From NCBI GenBank assembly GCA_018609755.1, contig JAHENZ010000005.1, positions 1 through 41,186 on the forward strand: a stretch of DNA of 41,186 bases, in the 5' to 3' direction. The notes beneath the pieces were generated by a model that saw only the letters and a program-made list of their open reading frames with translations, did no database searches and was not told the origin of the DNA. A program made the translations under genes and the position numbers. Shown here one piece after another: positions 32,558 to 41,067 of this stretch (position 1 is the stretch's first letter; every line of letters begins with the position of its first letter). The DNA is from Salinivenus sp. GTDB lineage: Bacteria > Bacteroidota > Rhodothermia > Rhodothermales > Salinibacteraceae.

Positions 32558-33739
32558 TTACGCCTTCACTCCGAGCGCCTGCGTGACCTTGTCGGCGGCC
32601 TCCTTTAGCAGGACGGCGGACTCGATCGTCACGTCGCTCTCGTCCAGCAGTTGCTTGCCTTCCTCGGCGTTGGTCCCCTGCAGGCGAACGATGAGCGGCA
32701 CGTCGATGTCTATGTTCTTGGCCGCTTCGATCACCCCGTTTGCCACACGGTCACAGCGCACGATGCCGCCGAAGATGTTCACCAGAATGGCCTCCACATT
32801 CGGGTCCTTCAGAATGATGCGGAAGCCCGCTTCCACGGTCTCGGCACTCGCCGCGCCCCCCACGTCGAGGAAGTTCGCGGGCTCCCCGCCGGCCAGCTTA
32901 ATGATGTCCATGGTGGCCATCGCCAATCCGGCGCCGTTCACCATGCAGCCCACGTTGCCGTCGAGCTTGATGTAGCTGAGCCCGTGCTCGCCGGCCTCTC
33001 GCTCGGTCGGGTCCTCCTCGTGCGGGTCGCGCATTTCTTCGAGGTCCGGGTGCCGGTAAAGAGCATTGTCGTCGAGGTTGATCTTGGCGTCGACCGCCTC
33101 GATGGTGCCCTGATCGGTCCGCACGAGCGGATTGATTTCGGCCAGCGTGCTGTCCGTTTCCTCGAACGCTTCGTAGAGCCCCGTGATGGCGTTCACGGCC
33201 TGCTTGAAGGCCTCGCCCTCCAGATCCATCGCAAACGCAAGCTGGCGGGCGTGGAACGGACGCAATCCGAGCGACGGATCGACCCACACCTTGTGGATTT
33301 GCTCGGGAGACTCCTCCGCTACCGTCTCAATGTCGACGCCCCCCTCCGTCGACACCATGATCACGTTCATGCTCTTCTCACGGTCGAGCGTGACGCCGAG
33401 GTAGTACTCCTGTGCAATGTCGACACCCGCCGTCACCAGAATTTTGCGCACCTTCTGGCCCTCTTCCCCCGTCTGATGCGTCACCAAGTTCATTCCCAGA
33501 ATGTCTTCGGCGTACTGACGGACCTCCTCGATACTTTCTGCGAGTTTTACCCCGCCCCCTTTGCCACGACCCCCGGCGTGAATCTGCGCCTTCACGACGA
33601 AGAGACTCGGGGACAGGTCCTCCTGGAGACGCTCGGCGGCCGCAACGGCCTCATCGACCGTTTCCGCCACGATGCCCTTTGGCACCGGCACGTCGTAGTC
33701 TCGAAGAATGCCTTTTGCTTGATATTCGTGGAGCTTCAT
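32558..33739 (-). CDS. sucC: Succinyl-CoA synthetase (ADP-forming) beta subunit
   Basis: A 393-aa TCA-cycle enzyme subunit making succinate and ATP/GTP from succinyl-CoA. ATG 33739 gives the canonical start MKLHEYQAKGILRDYDVPVPKG. The ATP-grasp region has VVKAQIHAGGRGKGGGVKLA and the metal/nucleotide loop EINPLVRTDQGTIEAVDAKINLDDNA; the C-terminal CoA-ligase-like domain has GNVGCMVNGAGLAMATMDIIKLAGGEPANFLDVGG and VNIFGGIVRCDRVANGVIEA. The length agrees with the ~388-aa family norm. sucD is not adjacent. The stop codon coincides with a MITE target duplication, so its native 3' end may have been displaced. Confidence 0.96.
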   Translation of the reverse strand: MKLHEYQAKGILRDYDVPVPKGIVAETVDEAVAAAERLQEDLSPSLFVVKAQIHAGGRGKGGGVKLAESIEEVRQYAEDILGMNLVTHQTGEEGQKVRKILVTAGVDIAQEYYLGVTLDREKSMNVIMVSTEGGVDIETVAEESPEQIHKVWVDPSLGLRPFHARQLAFAMDLEGEAFKQAVNAITGLYEAFEETDSTLAEINPLVRTDQGTIEAVDAKINLDDNALYRHPDLEEMRDPHEEDPTEREAGEHGLSYIKLDGNVGCMVNGAGLAMATMDIIKLAGGEPANFLDVGGAASAETVEAGFRIILKDPNVEAILVNIFGGIVRCDRVANGVIEAAKNIDIDVPLIVRLQGTNAEEGKQLLDESDVTIESAVLLKEAADKVTQALGVKA

Positions 33740-34109
33740 GAACGTCGGGCGGATTAGGTGAACGGACAGTTCGCGGGTAAGTAAATGATCGGACGTGAGA
33801 AGGTCTAACCGAAACGCCGATTTTGCGGCTTGTTCGAGGGCCGCCGATTCGTAAACACCTCCTCCGAGGCCGCAGCGCCTCCTGAGCCCCTGCTCCACTG
33901 CGTGCTCAGGGAGAAGGAATCATCTCAAAACAGTTGGATGATGTTCAACGTGACTTCGGGGCCGCTCAAACCCGTGGATCCCGCACGCAGACGCTTCTGA
34001 AGCGCCTCCGAATCGACACGTTTCGGTCTGTTGAGAGAATTCCGAAGAGACGATCTTCATTTTCGAATCGGCCCTCCCTCGAACACCGTCGACCTCTTGT
34101 AGCCTCACT
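33740..34109. other. 370-bp divergent spacer between sucC and the lptF/G-like gene
   Basis: No gene is supported here on either strand; frames crossing it are extensions of sucC or short and non-conserved. It must contain both promoters. I see no clear TTTG/TANNTTTG pair, strong palindrome or repeat. Confidence 0.4.
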
Positions 34110-35192
34110 ATGACGATCTTCGAACGGCACGTCGCAAAGCGCCTCCTGAAGGGATTCGCCTTCTTCATCGGGTCCCTGATCGTGTTCTTCATCGTCCTGC
34201 ACTGGGTGGAGTACAGCGACGATTTTTTGGACGGAGGGGCCACGGTGAAGGAAGTCTTCATGGTGTTCTATCCCAGCTACGTTCCCGAAATCATCCGGCT
34301 GACCTCTCCCCTGGCGCTCTTTCTGTCGTGTATTTACGTGACGGGGACCCTTGCGCAAGAGCTACAGCTCATTGCCCTCCAAACGTCGGGCGTGTCCCTA
34401 TACCGGCTCATGCGCCCCTACGTCACAGTGGGCATCGTGGTTACCGTCTTCATGTTCGGCTTCAACGGTTGGGTCGTGCCCCGCACGAACGAGGTGGTGG
34501 TACGGTACGAAAATGAGTACCTCCCACACGGGGATCAGTCGACGAACACGAGCGAGATTCATCGTCAGAACGACCCGAGGACAATTCTCTCCATGGGGTA
34601 CTACGACCGGGACGAGAAACGGGCCCACGACGTGTCTCTCCAGCGGTTCGACGAAACCTCCCACCTGATCTCTCGCCTCGACGCCGAACGCATGAAGTGG
34701 GTCGACTCTCTCGAAACGTGGCGGTTGAAGAGGGTCGTCCACCGCTCGTTTACGGATTCCATCCTCACGGAAAAGTCGATGGCCTCCGTCGATACGACCC
34801 TGAAGATTTACCCGCGAGACCTTGCTCGGTCGCAAAACGACGTCGCGGCCATGACGATTCCCGTCGCCCGCAACTATCTGGCAGCGTTGCGACGGGCAGG
34901 AGTGGGCAATCTCGAACGGCCGCTCGTGGCGTACTACAATAAGTTTGCGTACCCGTTTGCCAACCTCATACTCGTTCTCATCGGAGTCCCCCTCGCCGCC
35001 GTCCGACGACGAGGCGGGCAGGCCATTCGGTTTGCAATCGGCCTCTTTACGGCGTTCGTGTACCTCTCCCTTCAGAAATTGACGGAACCGTTCGGGTACG
35101 CCGGGGCCCTCTCCCCCGCCCTCACCGCCTGGCTGCCGCACATCGCCTTTGCCGTCGTGGCTGCGTTCATTCTCTGGCAAACGCGGAAATGA
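34110..35192 (+). CDS. LptF/LptG-family permease (YjgP/YjgQ)
   Basis: A 360-aa inner-membrane protein of the LPS-export ABC transporter. It has the typical layout of three N-terminal TMs (about 13-33, 55-80 with EIIRLTSPLALFLSCIYVTGTLAQ, 100-122), a periplasmic beta-jellyroll (about 125-275) and three C-terminal TMs (about 285-355, FANLILVLIGVPLAAVRRRGGQAIRFAIGLF). It starts MTIFERHVAKRLLKGF, the usual coupling-helix start. LptF and LptG cannot be told apart here. With LptB it extracts LPS from the inner membrane (family knowledge). It stands alone. Confidence 0.92.
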   Translation: MTIFERHVAKRLLKGFAFFIGSLIVFFIVLHWVEYSDDFLDGGATVKEVFMVFYPSYVPEIIRLTSPLALFLSCIYVTGTLAQELQLIALQTSGVSLYRLMRPYVTVGIVVTVFMFGFNGWVVPRTNEVVVRYENEYLPHGDQSTNTSEIHRQNDPRTILSMGYYDRDEKRAHDVSLQRFDETSHLISRLDAERMKWVDSLETWRLKRVVHRSFTDSILTEKSMASVDTTLKIYPRDLARSQNDVAAMTIPVARNYLAALRRAGVGNLERPLVAYYNKFAYPFANLILVLIGVPLAAVRRRGGQAIRFAIGLFTAFVYLSLQKLTEPFGYAGALSPALTAWLPHIAFAVVAAFILWQTRK

Positions 35193-35235
35193 CTCGACGT
35201 CCGATTGGAACTGAGGACTGTGATGTTCTTCGTTC

Positions 35236-35835
35236 TCACGACGAAATCTCTCCCCCAAACTCGTTAGGATCACTTGACGGATTCTCCGGCAGCGGTCCGT
35301 AGAGCACATTCCCCGGCGCGTTCGGATCGTCTGACAGGTAAAACTCCTGCACGGCAACGACGAGATCTTCCTCCGTCAAGAAGCCTTTCCCGCCTCGGTC
35401 GAGCTGTCGAAATGCTTCTGCGCTGCCGTCCGCTCCCCAGGCATCGAGCCAATCGGCGTACTCTTCTTCCGTGACCCAGCCCGTGCCCGTGCGGTCAATG
35501 GCATCAAGCGTCCCCCGAGCGGCTCGCTGAAGCGTGCGGAGAGTCATTGTTTCGCCCTCTCCGACCCCTCGCTGGATCGAGTGCCAGTAGGCCTTCCACT
35601 CCGGCAACGTGACCCGCGCATCTCCGTCAAAGTCGGCAATCGTGCAGATGTGATCCCACCACGCCACGACCTGACTCCGTAGCGTCTCTCGCACGCCCTC
35701 GTCCGTCAAGTTCTGGGCGGCGGCCAGTCGCTGAGCCCGCAGGGCAAAGTCGCTGGCCTCGATGATCCCGTTTCCATCCTCGTCAATGAGGTTGAAGTAG
35801 TAGGTGGCCTTCCGGTCGTGGAGATCGCTGAGCAT
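35236..35835 (-). CDS. EF-hand calcium-binding protein (calerythrin-like)
   Basis: A 199-aa cytoplasmic protein with four EF-hand loops: D18-E-D-G-N-G-I-I-E-A-S-D29, D68-F-D-G-D-A-R-V-T-L-P-E79, D114-R-T-G-T-G-W-V-T-E-E-E125, and D146-R-G-G-K-G-F-L-T-E-E-D157. The first two are canonical Ca ligands. The third and fourth lack acidic residues at positions 3 and 5, so they probably bind weakly or not at all. The spacing matches bacterial calerythrin/sarcoplasmic-type proteins, thought to buffer Ca. No signal peptide. The acidic C-terminal tail (about 165-199) is extra. Confidence 0.88.
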   Translation of the reverse strand: MLSDLHDRKATYYFNLIDEDGNGIIEASDFALRAQRLAAAQNLTDEGVRETLRSQVVAWWDHICTIADFDGDARVTLPEWKAYWHSIQRGVGEGETMTLRTLQRAARGTLDAIDRTGTGWVTEEEYADWLDAWGADGSAEAFRQLDRGGKGFLTEEDLVVAVQEFYLSDDPNAPGNVLYGPLPENPSSDPNEFGGEISS

Positions 35836-36259
35836 GACGGACTGGAATCGATGTAAGGGGCGTCAAATCAATAGGCGCTATACGGTTCCTCGTCGCGTTG
35901 AATGGTCAGTGGACGAGAACAGTGCGCAACAGCTGACAACTGCTCCTCTACACCGATTCGTCTCACGATGGATTCGCGTGGCCTCCTCATCAATATTTTC
36001 GGTCCCTCCACCGGCCGCCTCCGTCCCTCGAACACAACGTTCCTGTGCAGACACGGCGAATGCCGTACTACGATTTGGAGAGCAGCGCCTCGTGTGGTAT
36101 CTTTTTGGCGGAGTGTGTCCGGCGATTTCTCCCTCCGTACCGACAATTTCGAAGAGAGCGGGCACTTCTGCAATGTCCGAACAACGACGGTACGTCTCTC
36201 CGGATCGCAACTCTGTACGATCGTAATCGGCGCATTTTTTCTCACCGAGTCTCCCCTGT
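35836..36259. other. 424-bp divergent spacer upstream of the carbon-uptake locus
   Basis: It separates the EF-hand gene (minus) from the DUF2294 gene (plus). Several frames of 120-150 codons run through it, but all overlap each other or the next gene and none has recognisable or compositionally convincing protein. The promoter of the DUF2294/dab region is expected here; no clear motif was identified. Confidence 0.4.
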
Positions 36260-36652
36260 ATGCCAGCATCTTCTGTCCCCCCTGGGAAAACGAAAGGCCA
36301 GATTGAGGCCGCCGTCACGGAGGCGATCACCCAGTTTGAGCGCGACTATCTCGGCCGTGGCCCGAAGGAGGCAAAGTCGTTCGTCGTCGAGAATCTCGTC
36401 GTCGTAAAACTCCAGGGCATTTTGAGCCCGGCCGAGCAACAGTTGAGCCACGAAAATGGAGGCGTCGAGCTGATCAAACAAATGCGGACCCGCCTGATTG
36501 AAAGCTCCAGCGAGGATCTGTGTCGGCTCGTAGCAGAGGAAACCGGCATTGAGGTCGTCAGCATGCATACAGACATCAGCGCTCGGACTGGAGAGCGCGT
36601 CTTTGTGTTCAGTCTCGAAGACGATCTTGAGGGCATATTGGAAGAGCGGTAA
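36260..36652 (+). CDS. DUF2294 / YbcI-like protein
   Basis: A 130-aa protein matching DUF2294 (B. subtilis YbcI): GQIEAAVTEAITQFERDYLGRGPKEAKSFVVENLVVVKLQGILSPAEQQL, then a helix, then GIEVVSMHTDISARTGERVFVFSLEDDLE. In B. subtilis ybcI lies with the dabA/dabB homologues ybcC and ndhF (established gene context), and the same grouping occurs here: dabB and dabA follow on the same strand. No signal or membrane segment, so it is cytoplasmic. Its molecular role is unknown; an accessory or regulatory role in inorganic-carbon uptake is inferred from context. 355 bp with a terminator separate it from dabB. Confidence 0.88.
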   Translation: MPASSVPPGKTKGQIEAAVTEAITQFERDYLGRGPKEAKSFVVENLVVVKLQGILSPAEQQLSHENGGVELIKQMRTRLIESSSEDLCRLVAEETGIEVVSMHTDISARTGERVFVFSLEDDLEGILEER

Positions 36653-36825
36653 AAAGGGGCATGAACTTTCGGTAAGGGAAGCGCTTCGCGACTTGCGACA
36701 ACCTGTACCTGTTTCTATGTTCGTCTGCGGTTGAGGAGATGGAGCGCCACCGGCGAGCCAGCTCTTCAACCTCTCACATACAGCTCCGGCACGCAAGCTG
36801 CGTACACGCTTGGCTCCGCCTGCAC

Positions 36826-36848
36826 GACTCCCGTTCCACGCGGGAGTC
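36826..36848 (+). promoter_or_regulatory. Stem-loop in the dabB leader
   Basis: GACTCCCG (36826-36833) pairs perfectly with CGGGAGTC (36841-36848) around a 7-base loop. It precedes the terminator hairpin by 35 bases in the 355-bp spacer that otherwise contains no gene. It could be part of a leader RNA or a processing stem. Confidence 0.4.
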
Positions 36849-36883
36849 TCCTGCACGCGCGTCAAGCGGGTACAACGATTGGA

Positions 36884-36928
36884 GGCCGACATTCAGCGTC
36901 GATTCGGCGCTGCGTGTCGGCCTTTTTT
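36884..36928 (+). terminator. Intrinsic terminator upstream of dabB
   Basis: GGCCGACA (36884-36891) pairs perfectly with TGTCGGCC (36915-36922); an inner stem CAGCG/CGCTG (36894-36898 and 36908-36912) extends it, and TTTTTT (36923-36928) follows. This is a textbook rho-independent terminator on the plus strand, 232 bases after the DUF2294 stop and 79 bases before dabB. It may end the DUF2294 transcript or act as an attenuator of dabB-dabA. Confidence 0.85.
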
Positions 36929-37007
36929 CGTGCGCAAGTTTTGTGAGGACGTCTGGTGCCCAAGGATTGCCTTTTCACTGTACTCCTTGAACGACTGCTC
37001 TCTGCGC

Positions 37008-38423
37008 ATGCCGCTCCTGCTGACCCGCCTGACGTGGTTGCTCTTCGTGCTGAGCCTCGGTGCTCTGGTGTGGTCCCCCGATCCCGACTGGGCGCACGGC
37101 ACGGTCCTCCACGTCGACGGACTCACCCGCCTCATGGCCGTCGTGACCACCTTCTTCAGTGGGATCATTCAGAGCTTCGCTCGGCGATACATGGCAGGGG
37201 CCAAGCGTCTGAACTCGTTCTATGGGCGGATTTTCGCGCTCACGTTCATCGTGATATTGATGACGGCAGCCAACCATCTCGTCCTGTTCGTCGGGGCCTG
37301 GACGGCCATGGGCTGGCTGCTGGCGGACCTCATCGGGCACGTGCGAGGATGGCCGCAGGCACGGGCGGCCGCTCGATTCGCTCGCTGGCACTTTCTGGCG
37401 AGCAGTGCGCTGGTGGCCGGTGCTCTCGCCCTTCTGGGCGTACAGGCCGGGACGACAACCATTGACGGTGTGCTGTCAAGCCTCCCGTCCCTTTCCTCCT
37501 CCACCGTTGCCCTGGCTGCGCTCCTCCTGCTGGGCGGAGCAATGATTCAGTCCGCCCTCGTTCCCTTTCATCGATGGCTATTGTCCTCGATGACGGCCCC
37601 CACGCCGGTATCCGGCTTCATGCACGCCGGCCTCGTCAATGCCGGGGGCATCCTGCTGGCCCGGTTCGCCCCGGTTGCCTTCGAGCTCTCCTGGGTCATG
37701 TTGGTGATTGTGTTTGCGGGCGGCGTGAGTGCGCTCGTGGGCCAAGCCTGGATTTTGGTGCAGACGGACGTGAAGCGCCAGCTCGGCTCCTCAACGGTTG
37801 CCCAGATGGGATTCATGGTCCTACAGTGCGGCCTGGGACTCATCCCGGCCGCCATCACCCACCTCCTGCTGCACGGCTTCTACAAGGCGTACCTCTTCCT
37901 CGCAACCGGCTCCGCGGTGAAGCAGACGACGCCATCGAAGGCCTCCCCCACGTCTCCGTCCCTCGCCGGAAGCCTCGTCGCACTGGTCTCAGCAGTCCTG
38001 GGTGGCCTCCTGTTCGCGACTCTCACCGGCAAGTCGCTCACGACCCTCAACAGCGGCGCCCTACTCACCTTGTTCGTCGTTCTGGCCGTGTTGCACGCCA
38101 CACGAACGATGATCCGGCGTTCGGCGTTGCCCCGCACTGCCCGCCTCTGGGCCGTGCCGGTCGCGCTGCTCTCCTCGATCGGCCTCTACGCCCTCGTCTA
38201 CAACGGCGTGTCGGCCCTCCTGGCCCCGCTCCCGATGGTGTCGGTGCACCCGCCCCTCACTCCACTGCACTGGACGCTCGCCGGGCTGTTCGTGGCCGCG
38301 TACGTCGCCACGGAGCGGGGCTGGCATCGTTTGAGCACGCGGCTCTACGTCGCCCTCCTCAATAGCTCCCAGCCGGTTTCGACGACCCTACTGCACAACC
38401 GCGATCAGTACAATGCCTATTGA
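37008..38423 (+). CDS. dabB: DabB, membrane subunit of the DAB inorganic-carbon transporter
   Basis: A 471-aa polytopic protein of the NuoL/MrpA (proton_antipo_M) family, start ATG 37008 (MPLLLTRLTWLLF). The open frame extends upstream through the terminator and is not used. Family motifs are HVDGLTRLMAVVTTFFSGIIQSFARRYM, MIQSALVPFHRWLLSSM, APTPVSGFMHAGLVNAGGILLARF and HLLLHGFYKAYLFLATGSAV, with 12 or more hydrophobic segments. In DAB systems DabB couples cation flow to DabA (family knowledge). It overlaps dabA by 11 bases, so the two are translated together. Annotation as NADH dehydrogenase subunit 5 would be misleading: no other complex I genes are present. Confidence 0.92.
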   Translation: MPLLLTRLTWLLFVLSLGALVWSPDPDWAHGTVLHVDGLTRLMAVVTTFFSGIIQSFARRYMAGAKRLNSFYGRIFALTFIVILMTAANHLVLFVGAWTAMGWLLADLIGHVRGWPQARAAARFARWHFLASSALVAGALALLGVQAGTTTIDGVLSSLPSLSSSTVALAALLLLGGAMIQSALVPFHRWLLSSMTAPTPVSGFMHAGLVNAGGILLARFAPVAFELSWVMLVIVFAGGVSALVGQAWILVQTDVKRQLGSSTVAQMGFMVLQCGLGLIPAAITHLLLHGFYKAYLFLATGSAVKQTTPSKASPTSPSLAGSLVALVSAVLGGLLFATLTGKSLTTLNSGALLTLFVVLAVLHATRTMIRRSALPRTARLWAVPVALLSSIGLYALVYNGVSALLAPLPMVSVHPPLTPLHWTLAGLFVAAYVATERGWHRLSTRLYVALLNSSQPVSTTLLHNRDQYNAY

Positions 38424-40845
38424 ACGTTCCGTCGTCCGCGCTCGGATCGAAAATGCAGCCGAGTACGTCGGTCCCCTCTGGCCCCTGCAAACATTCAACG
38501 CCGCCAATCCGCTGGTGGGGTTCGAGGATCAGCCGTTCGACCACGCGGTCCAGCAGGCCGGGAAACTGCTCGGGGGCCGCGGATACGCACACCCGTCGGT
38601 CTTCCGTCAGGCCTGGGAAAACGGGGAAATCGACCCCGACATTCTGACGCGGCGCCTGGCCGAACACGGCATCACGCAGCGCCCCGAGGTGCTTTTGGAC
38701 CGGATGGACTCCGACGATCGCCGGGCCGACTCGGCTCCGTCGGATGAACCGCTCGATCGCGTGATGGTGAAGTGGCTCTCGGCGTTCCTCGACCAGGGGC
38801 AGGCCGCTTGGCCCATGCCGAAGCGGTCCGAGGGCTTTTACGCCGCCTGGCGCGCGGTGGCGCCCTACGACAATGCCGCCCCCTCCATCACGCGGTCAGC
38901 CGACCTTCCCGACACTCTACTGGAGGCCTTCGAGGAGGTCCTCTCCGGCTATCCCGAAAAGCGATGGGAGAGCATTTTCGTCCACCACCTCGCCGCCCTG
39001 CCGGGCTGGACCGGCTTCATTAAGTGGCGATCCCGGCGGGCCAACACGGAGTGGCAGGAGGCCTACCCCATCACCCTGGCCGACTACCTCGCCGTTCGCC
39101 TGACTCTGGCCACCCACCTGGGCGAAGCGGTGGCCCCGGATCGGGCCCGGGACCTGCCGGCCAACGGCACCGACCGGCCCTTCCTTCCCCAGATCTGGCT
39201 CCAGGCCTGGGAGGAAAGCTATCGGGATCGGCTGCTCAGCGACCTGGCGCAGGCGAAAACGCCAAACGACAAAGCAACTCGTCCCGATGCCCAGTTCGCC
39301 TTCTGCATCGACGTCCGCTCAGAAGTGATCCGACGACACATCGAGGAACAGGGACCTTACGAGACCCACGGGTACGCTGGCTTCTTTGGCGTGCCCATGC
39401 AACACCAGCCCTACGGCACCGAATCGACGGTGAAGGCATGCCCCCCGATCGTCGATCCGAAACATCGCATTATCGACCGGCCGGTGGACGACAAACAGTC
39501 CGCAGCGGATCGACACGGCTGGTGGACGGCCCTCGAAACGGGCCGCCGGGGACTCGTGAAGACCCTCAAACACAACATTGCCGCCGCATTCGGCTTCGTG
39601 GAGGGGAGCGGCGGATTCTTCGGAGGCGCAATGGCCGCCCGCACCCTGCTCCCGTCAGCACTCTTCAGCATGGCCGAGTGGGTGACCGACTGGATCCCTC
39701 AGCCCGAATCGTTCACCGAACCGACCGTGGATCGCCCGCCGTCCGACGATGCGGAATGGGAAAACGGCCTGCCCGTCGGGCTCTCTCACGAAGCGAAGGT
39801 ACTCTACGCCGAGGCCGCGTTCCGCCTCATGGGCTGGACGGACCGCTTCGCCCCGATCGTCGTGTTCACGGGCCACGGCACCCAAACCCCAAACAACCCG
39901 TACAAATCGAGCCTCGATTGCGGGGCCTGTTCCGGGAATCCGGGGGGACCGAACGCGCGGGTCCTCGCCACGATTTGCAACGAGGAGGCGGTGCAGACCG
40001 AACTGCGCGAACGGGGCATCGACATTCCCGACGACACCGTCTTCCTCGCCGGCCAGCACAACACCACAACCGACGAAATCACCCTCTTCGTCGACGATGC
40101 CTCTCCTCCGGTCCCCCCCGACGCCCTGGACCAACTCCGGGAGGACCTGCAAACCGCTCAGGCCGGGGCCACCACGGAACGCGTTCGGACCATGAACGCA
40201 ACGGTTGACGCGGGCCGACCGCAGGCGGCTGTCCGAGAAACCGAACGGCGGGCCGCCGATTGGGCCGAAACGCGGCCGGAATGGGGACTGGCCGGGAATG
40301 CCTCATTCATCGTTGGTCCCCGCAGCCTCACGCAAAACGTGGACCTTGACGGTCGCACCTTCCTTCACTCCTACGACTGGACCAAGGACGAGGACGGGAC
40401 CGCCCTAGAGAACATCATGACCGGACCGCTGGTCGTAGGGGAATGGATTAACATGCAGTACTACTTCTCAACGGTCGATAACGCGGCGTATGGAAGCGGC
40501 TCAAAGGTCACACAGAACGTCGTCGGCAAAATCGGTATCGTTCAGGGCAATGGGGGCGACCTTATGACCGGGCTTCCATTACAGTCCCTACAGATTGACG
40601 ACGAGCACCCGTTCCACCGTCCCCTACGCCTGCTCGCCGTCATTCAGGCCCCGGCCGATCGGGTCGACGCCATCCTTGATCGGCACGCCTCACTTGCCCA
40701 ACTTCTTGACCATGAGTGGATCCACCTTACGATCATGGATCCTACCGAGAACAATTCGTTCTTTCATTACGAGTCAGAGGGATGGACCGCGCATACGAAT
40801 GCGGCTCCCTCCTCCCCCCCCGCGTTCTCTACTTCTGCTTCCTAA
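38413..40845 (+). CDS. dabA: DabA, carbonic-anhydrase-like subunit (UPF0753/DUF2309)
   Basis: An 810-aa cytoplasmic-side protein that, with DabB, accumulates bicarbonate from CO2 in an energy-coupled way (established for Halothiobacillus). The zinc/active-site pattern is visible: Cys298 and Asp300 in FAFCIDVRSEVIRRHIE, His488 in FTGHGTQTPNNPYKSS and Cys503 in LDCGACSGNPGGPNAR. The His-Cys spacing of 15 agrees with H. neapolitanus DabA (His524/Cys539). Other family blocks are NAANPLVGFEDQPFDHA, YGFFGVP-like YAGFFGVPMQH, NASFIVGPRSLTQNVDLDGRTFLHSYDW and QYYFSTVDNAAYGSGSKVTQNVVGKIGIVQGNGGDLMTGLP. It appears complete and functional. Confidence 0.95.
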   Translation: MPIERSVVRARIENAAEYVGPLWPLQTFNAANPLVGFEDQPFDHAVQQAGKLLGGRGYAHPSVFRQAWENGEIDPDILTRRLAEHGITQRPEVLLDRMDSDDRRADSAPSDEPLDRVMVKWLSAFLDQGQAAWPMPKRSEGFYAAWRAVAPYDNAAPSITRSADLPDTLLEAFEEVLSGYPEKRWESIFVHHLAALPGWTGFIKWRSRRANTEWQEAYPITLADYLAVRLTLATHLGEAVAPDRARDLPANGTDRPFLPQIWLQAWEESYRDRLLSDLAQAKTPNDKATRPDAQFAFCIDVRSEVIRRHIEEQGPYETHGYAGFFGVPMQHQPYGTESTVKACPPIVDPKHRIIDRPVDDKQSAADRHGWWTALETGRRGLVKTLKHNIAAAFGFVEGSGGFFGGAMAARTLLPSALFSMAEWVTDWIPQPESFTEPTVDRPPSDDAEWENGLPVGLSHEAKVLYAEAAFRLMGWTDRFAPIVVFTGHGTQTPNNPYKSSLDCGACSGNPGGPNARVLATICNEEAVQTELRERGIDIPDDTVFLAGQHNTTTDEITLFVDDASPPVPPDALDQLREDLQTAQAGATTERVRTMNATVDAGRPQAAVRETERRAADWAETRPEWGLAGNASFIVGPRSLTQNVDLDGRTFLHSYDWTKDEDGTALENIMTGPLVVGEWINMQYYFSTVDNAAYGSGSKVTQNVVGKIGIVQGNGGDLMTGLPLQSLQIDDEHPFHRPLRLLAVIQAPADRVDAILDRHASLAQLLDHEWIHLTIMDPTENNSFFHYESEGWTAHTNAAPSSPPAFSTSAS

Positions 40846-40850
40846 CACGT

Positions 40851-41019
40851 CTAGTGGGCTTGCGCAACTGAAATGCGAGAAATCGCAGACCGTGACGCTG
40901 TTCCCGTCTGTATCTCCTGCGCGGAATATGCCAGGGATCGACCACTGCCGGCAAACGCTGACGATTGTGGCGTCAGGGGACCGACGCTCGAAACCGCCAG
41001 AGTCGTTGTGCAAGACTAG
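40851..41019. mobile_element. MITE-like element (169 bp) between dabA and the P-II gene
   Basis: Both ends are CTAG (40851-40854; 41016-41019). The left end reads CTAGTGGGCTTGCGCAAC; the right end reverse complement reads CTAGTCTTGCACAAC. With a 3-base gap they agree at 14 of 15. It starts 5 bases after the dabA stop. Inside are a GAAA-tetraloop hairpin TGCGA/TCGCA (40874-40887) and CTGACG/CGTCAG (40958-40976). No ORF is present. It could instead be a structured leader of the P-II gene. Confidence 0.4.
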
Positions 41020-41067
41020 CGTGCATTTTCACCCTCGACGTGCACATCGAGACCAACCAGACCTGCC

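Noticed and set aside
32651-33757. 368-codon plus-strand frame opposite sucC
   Set aside because: Antisense to the well-conserved sucC; composition is typical of a shadow frame.
35902-36306. 134-codon frame upstream of the DUF2294 gene
   Set aside because: It overlaps the DUF2294 start, has no recognisable domain and competes with other equally long frames in the same spacer.
36770-36880. Possible tRNA or known riboswitch in the dabB leader
   Set aside because: The GACTCCCG..CGGGAGTC stem recalls a T arm, but there is no TTCGA loop, anticodon arm or acceptor stem, and no known riboswitch core was recognised.
36810-37007. 66-codon extension of dabB
   Set aside because: It would run through a strong intrinsic terminator and has no membrane or family features; MPLLLTRLTWLLF at 37008 is the natural start.
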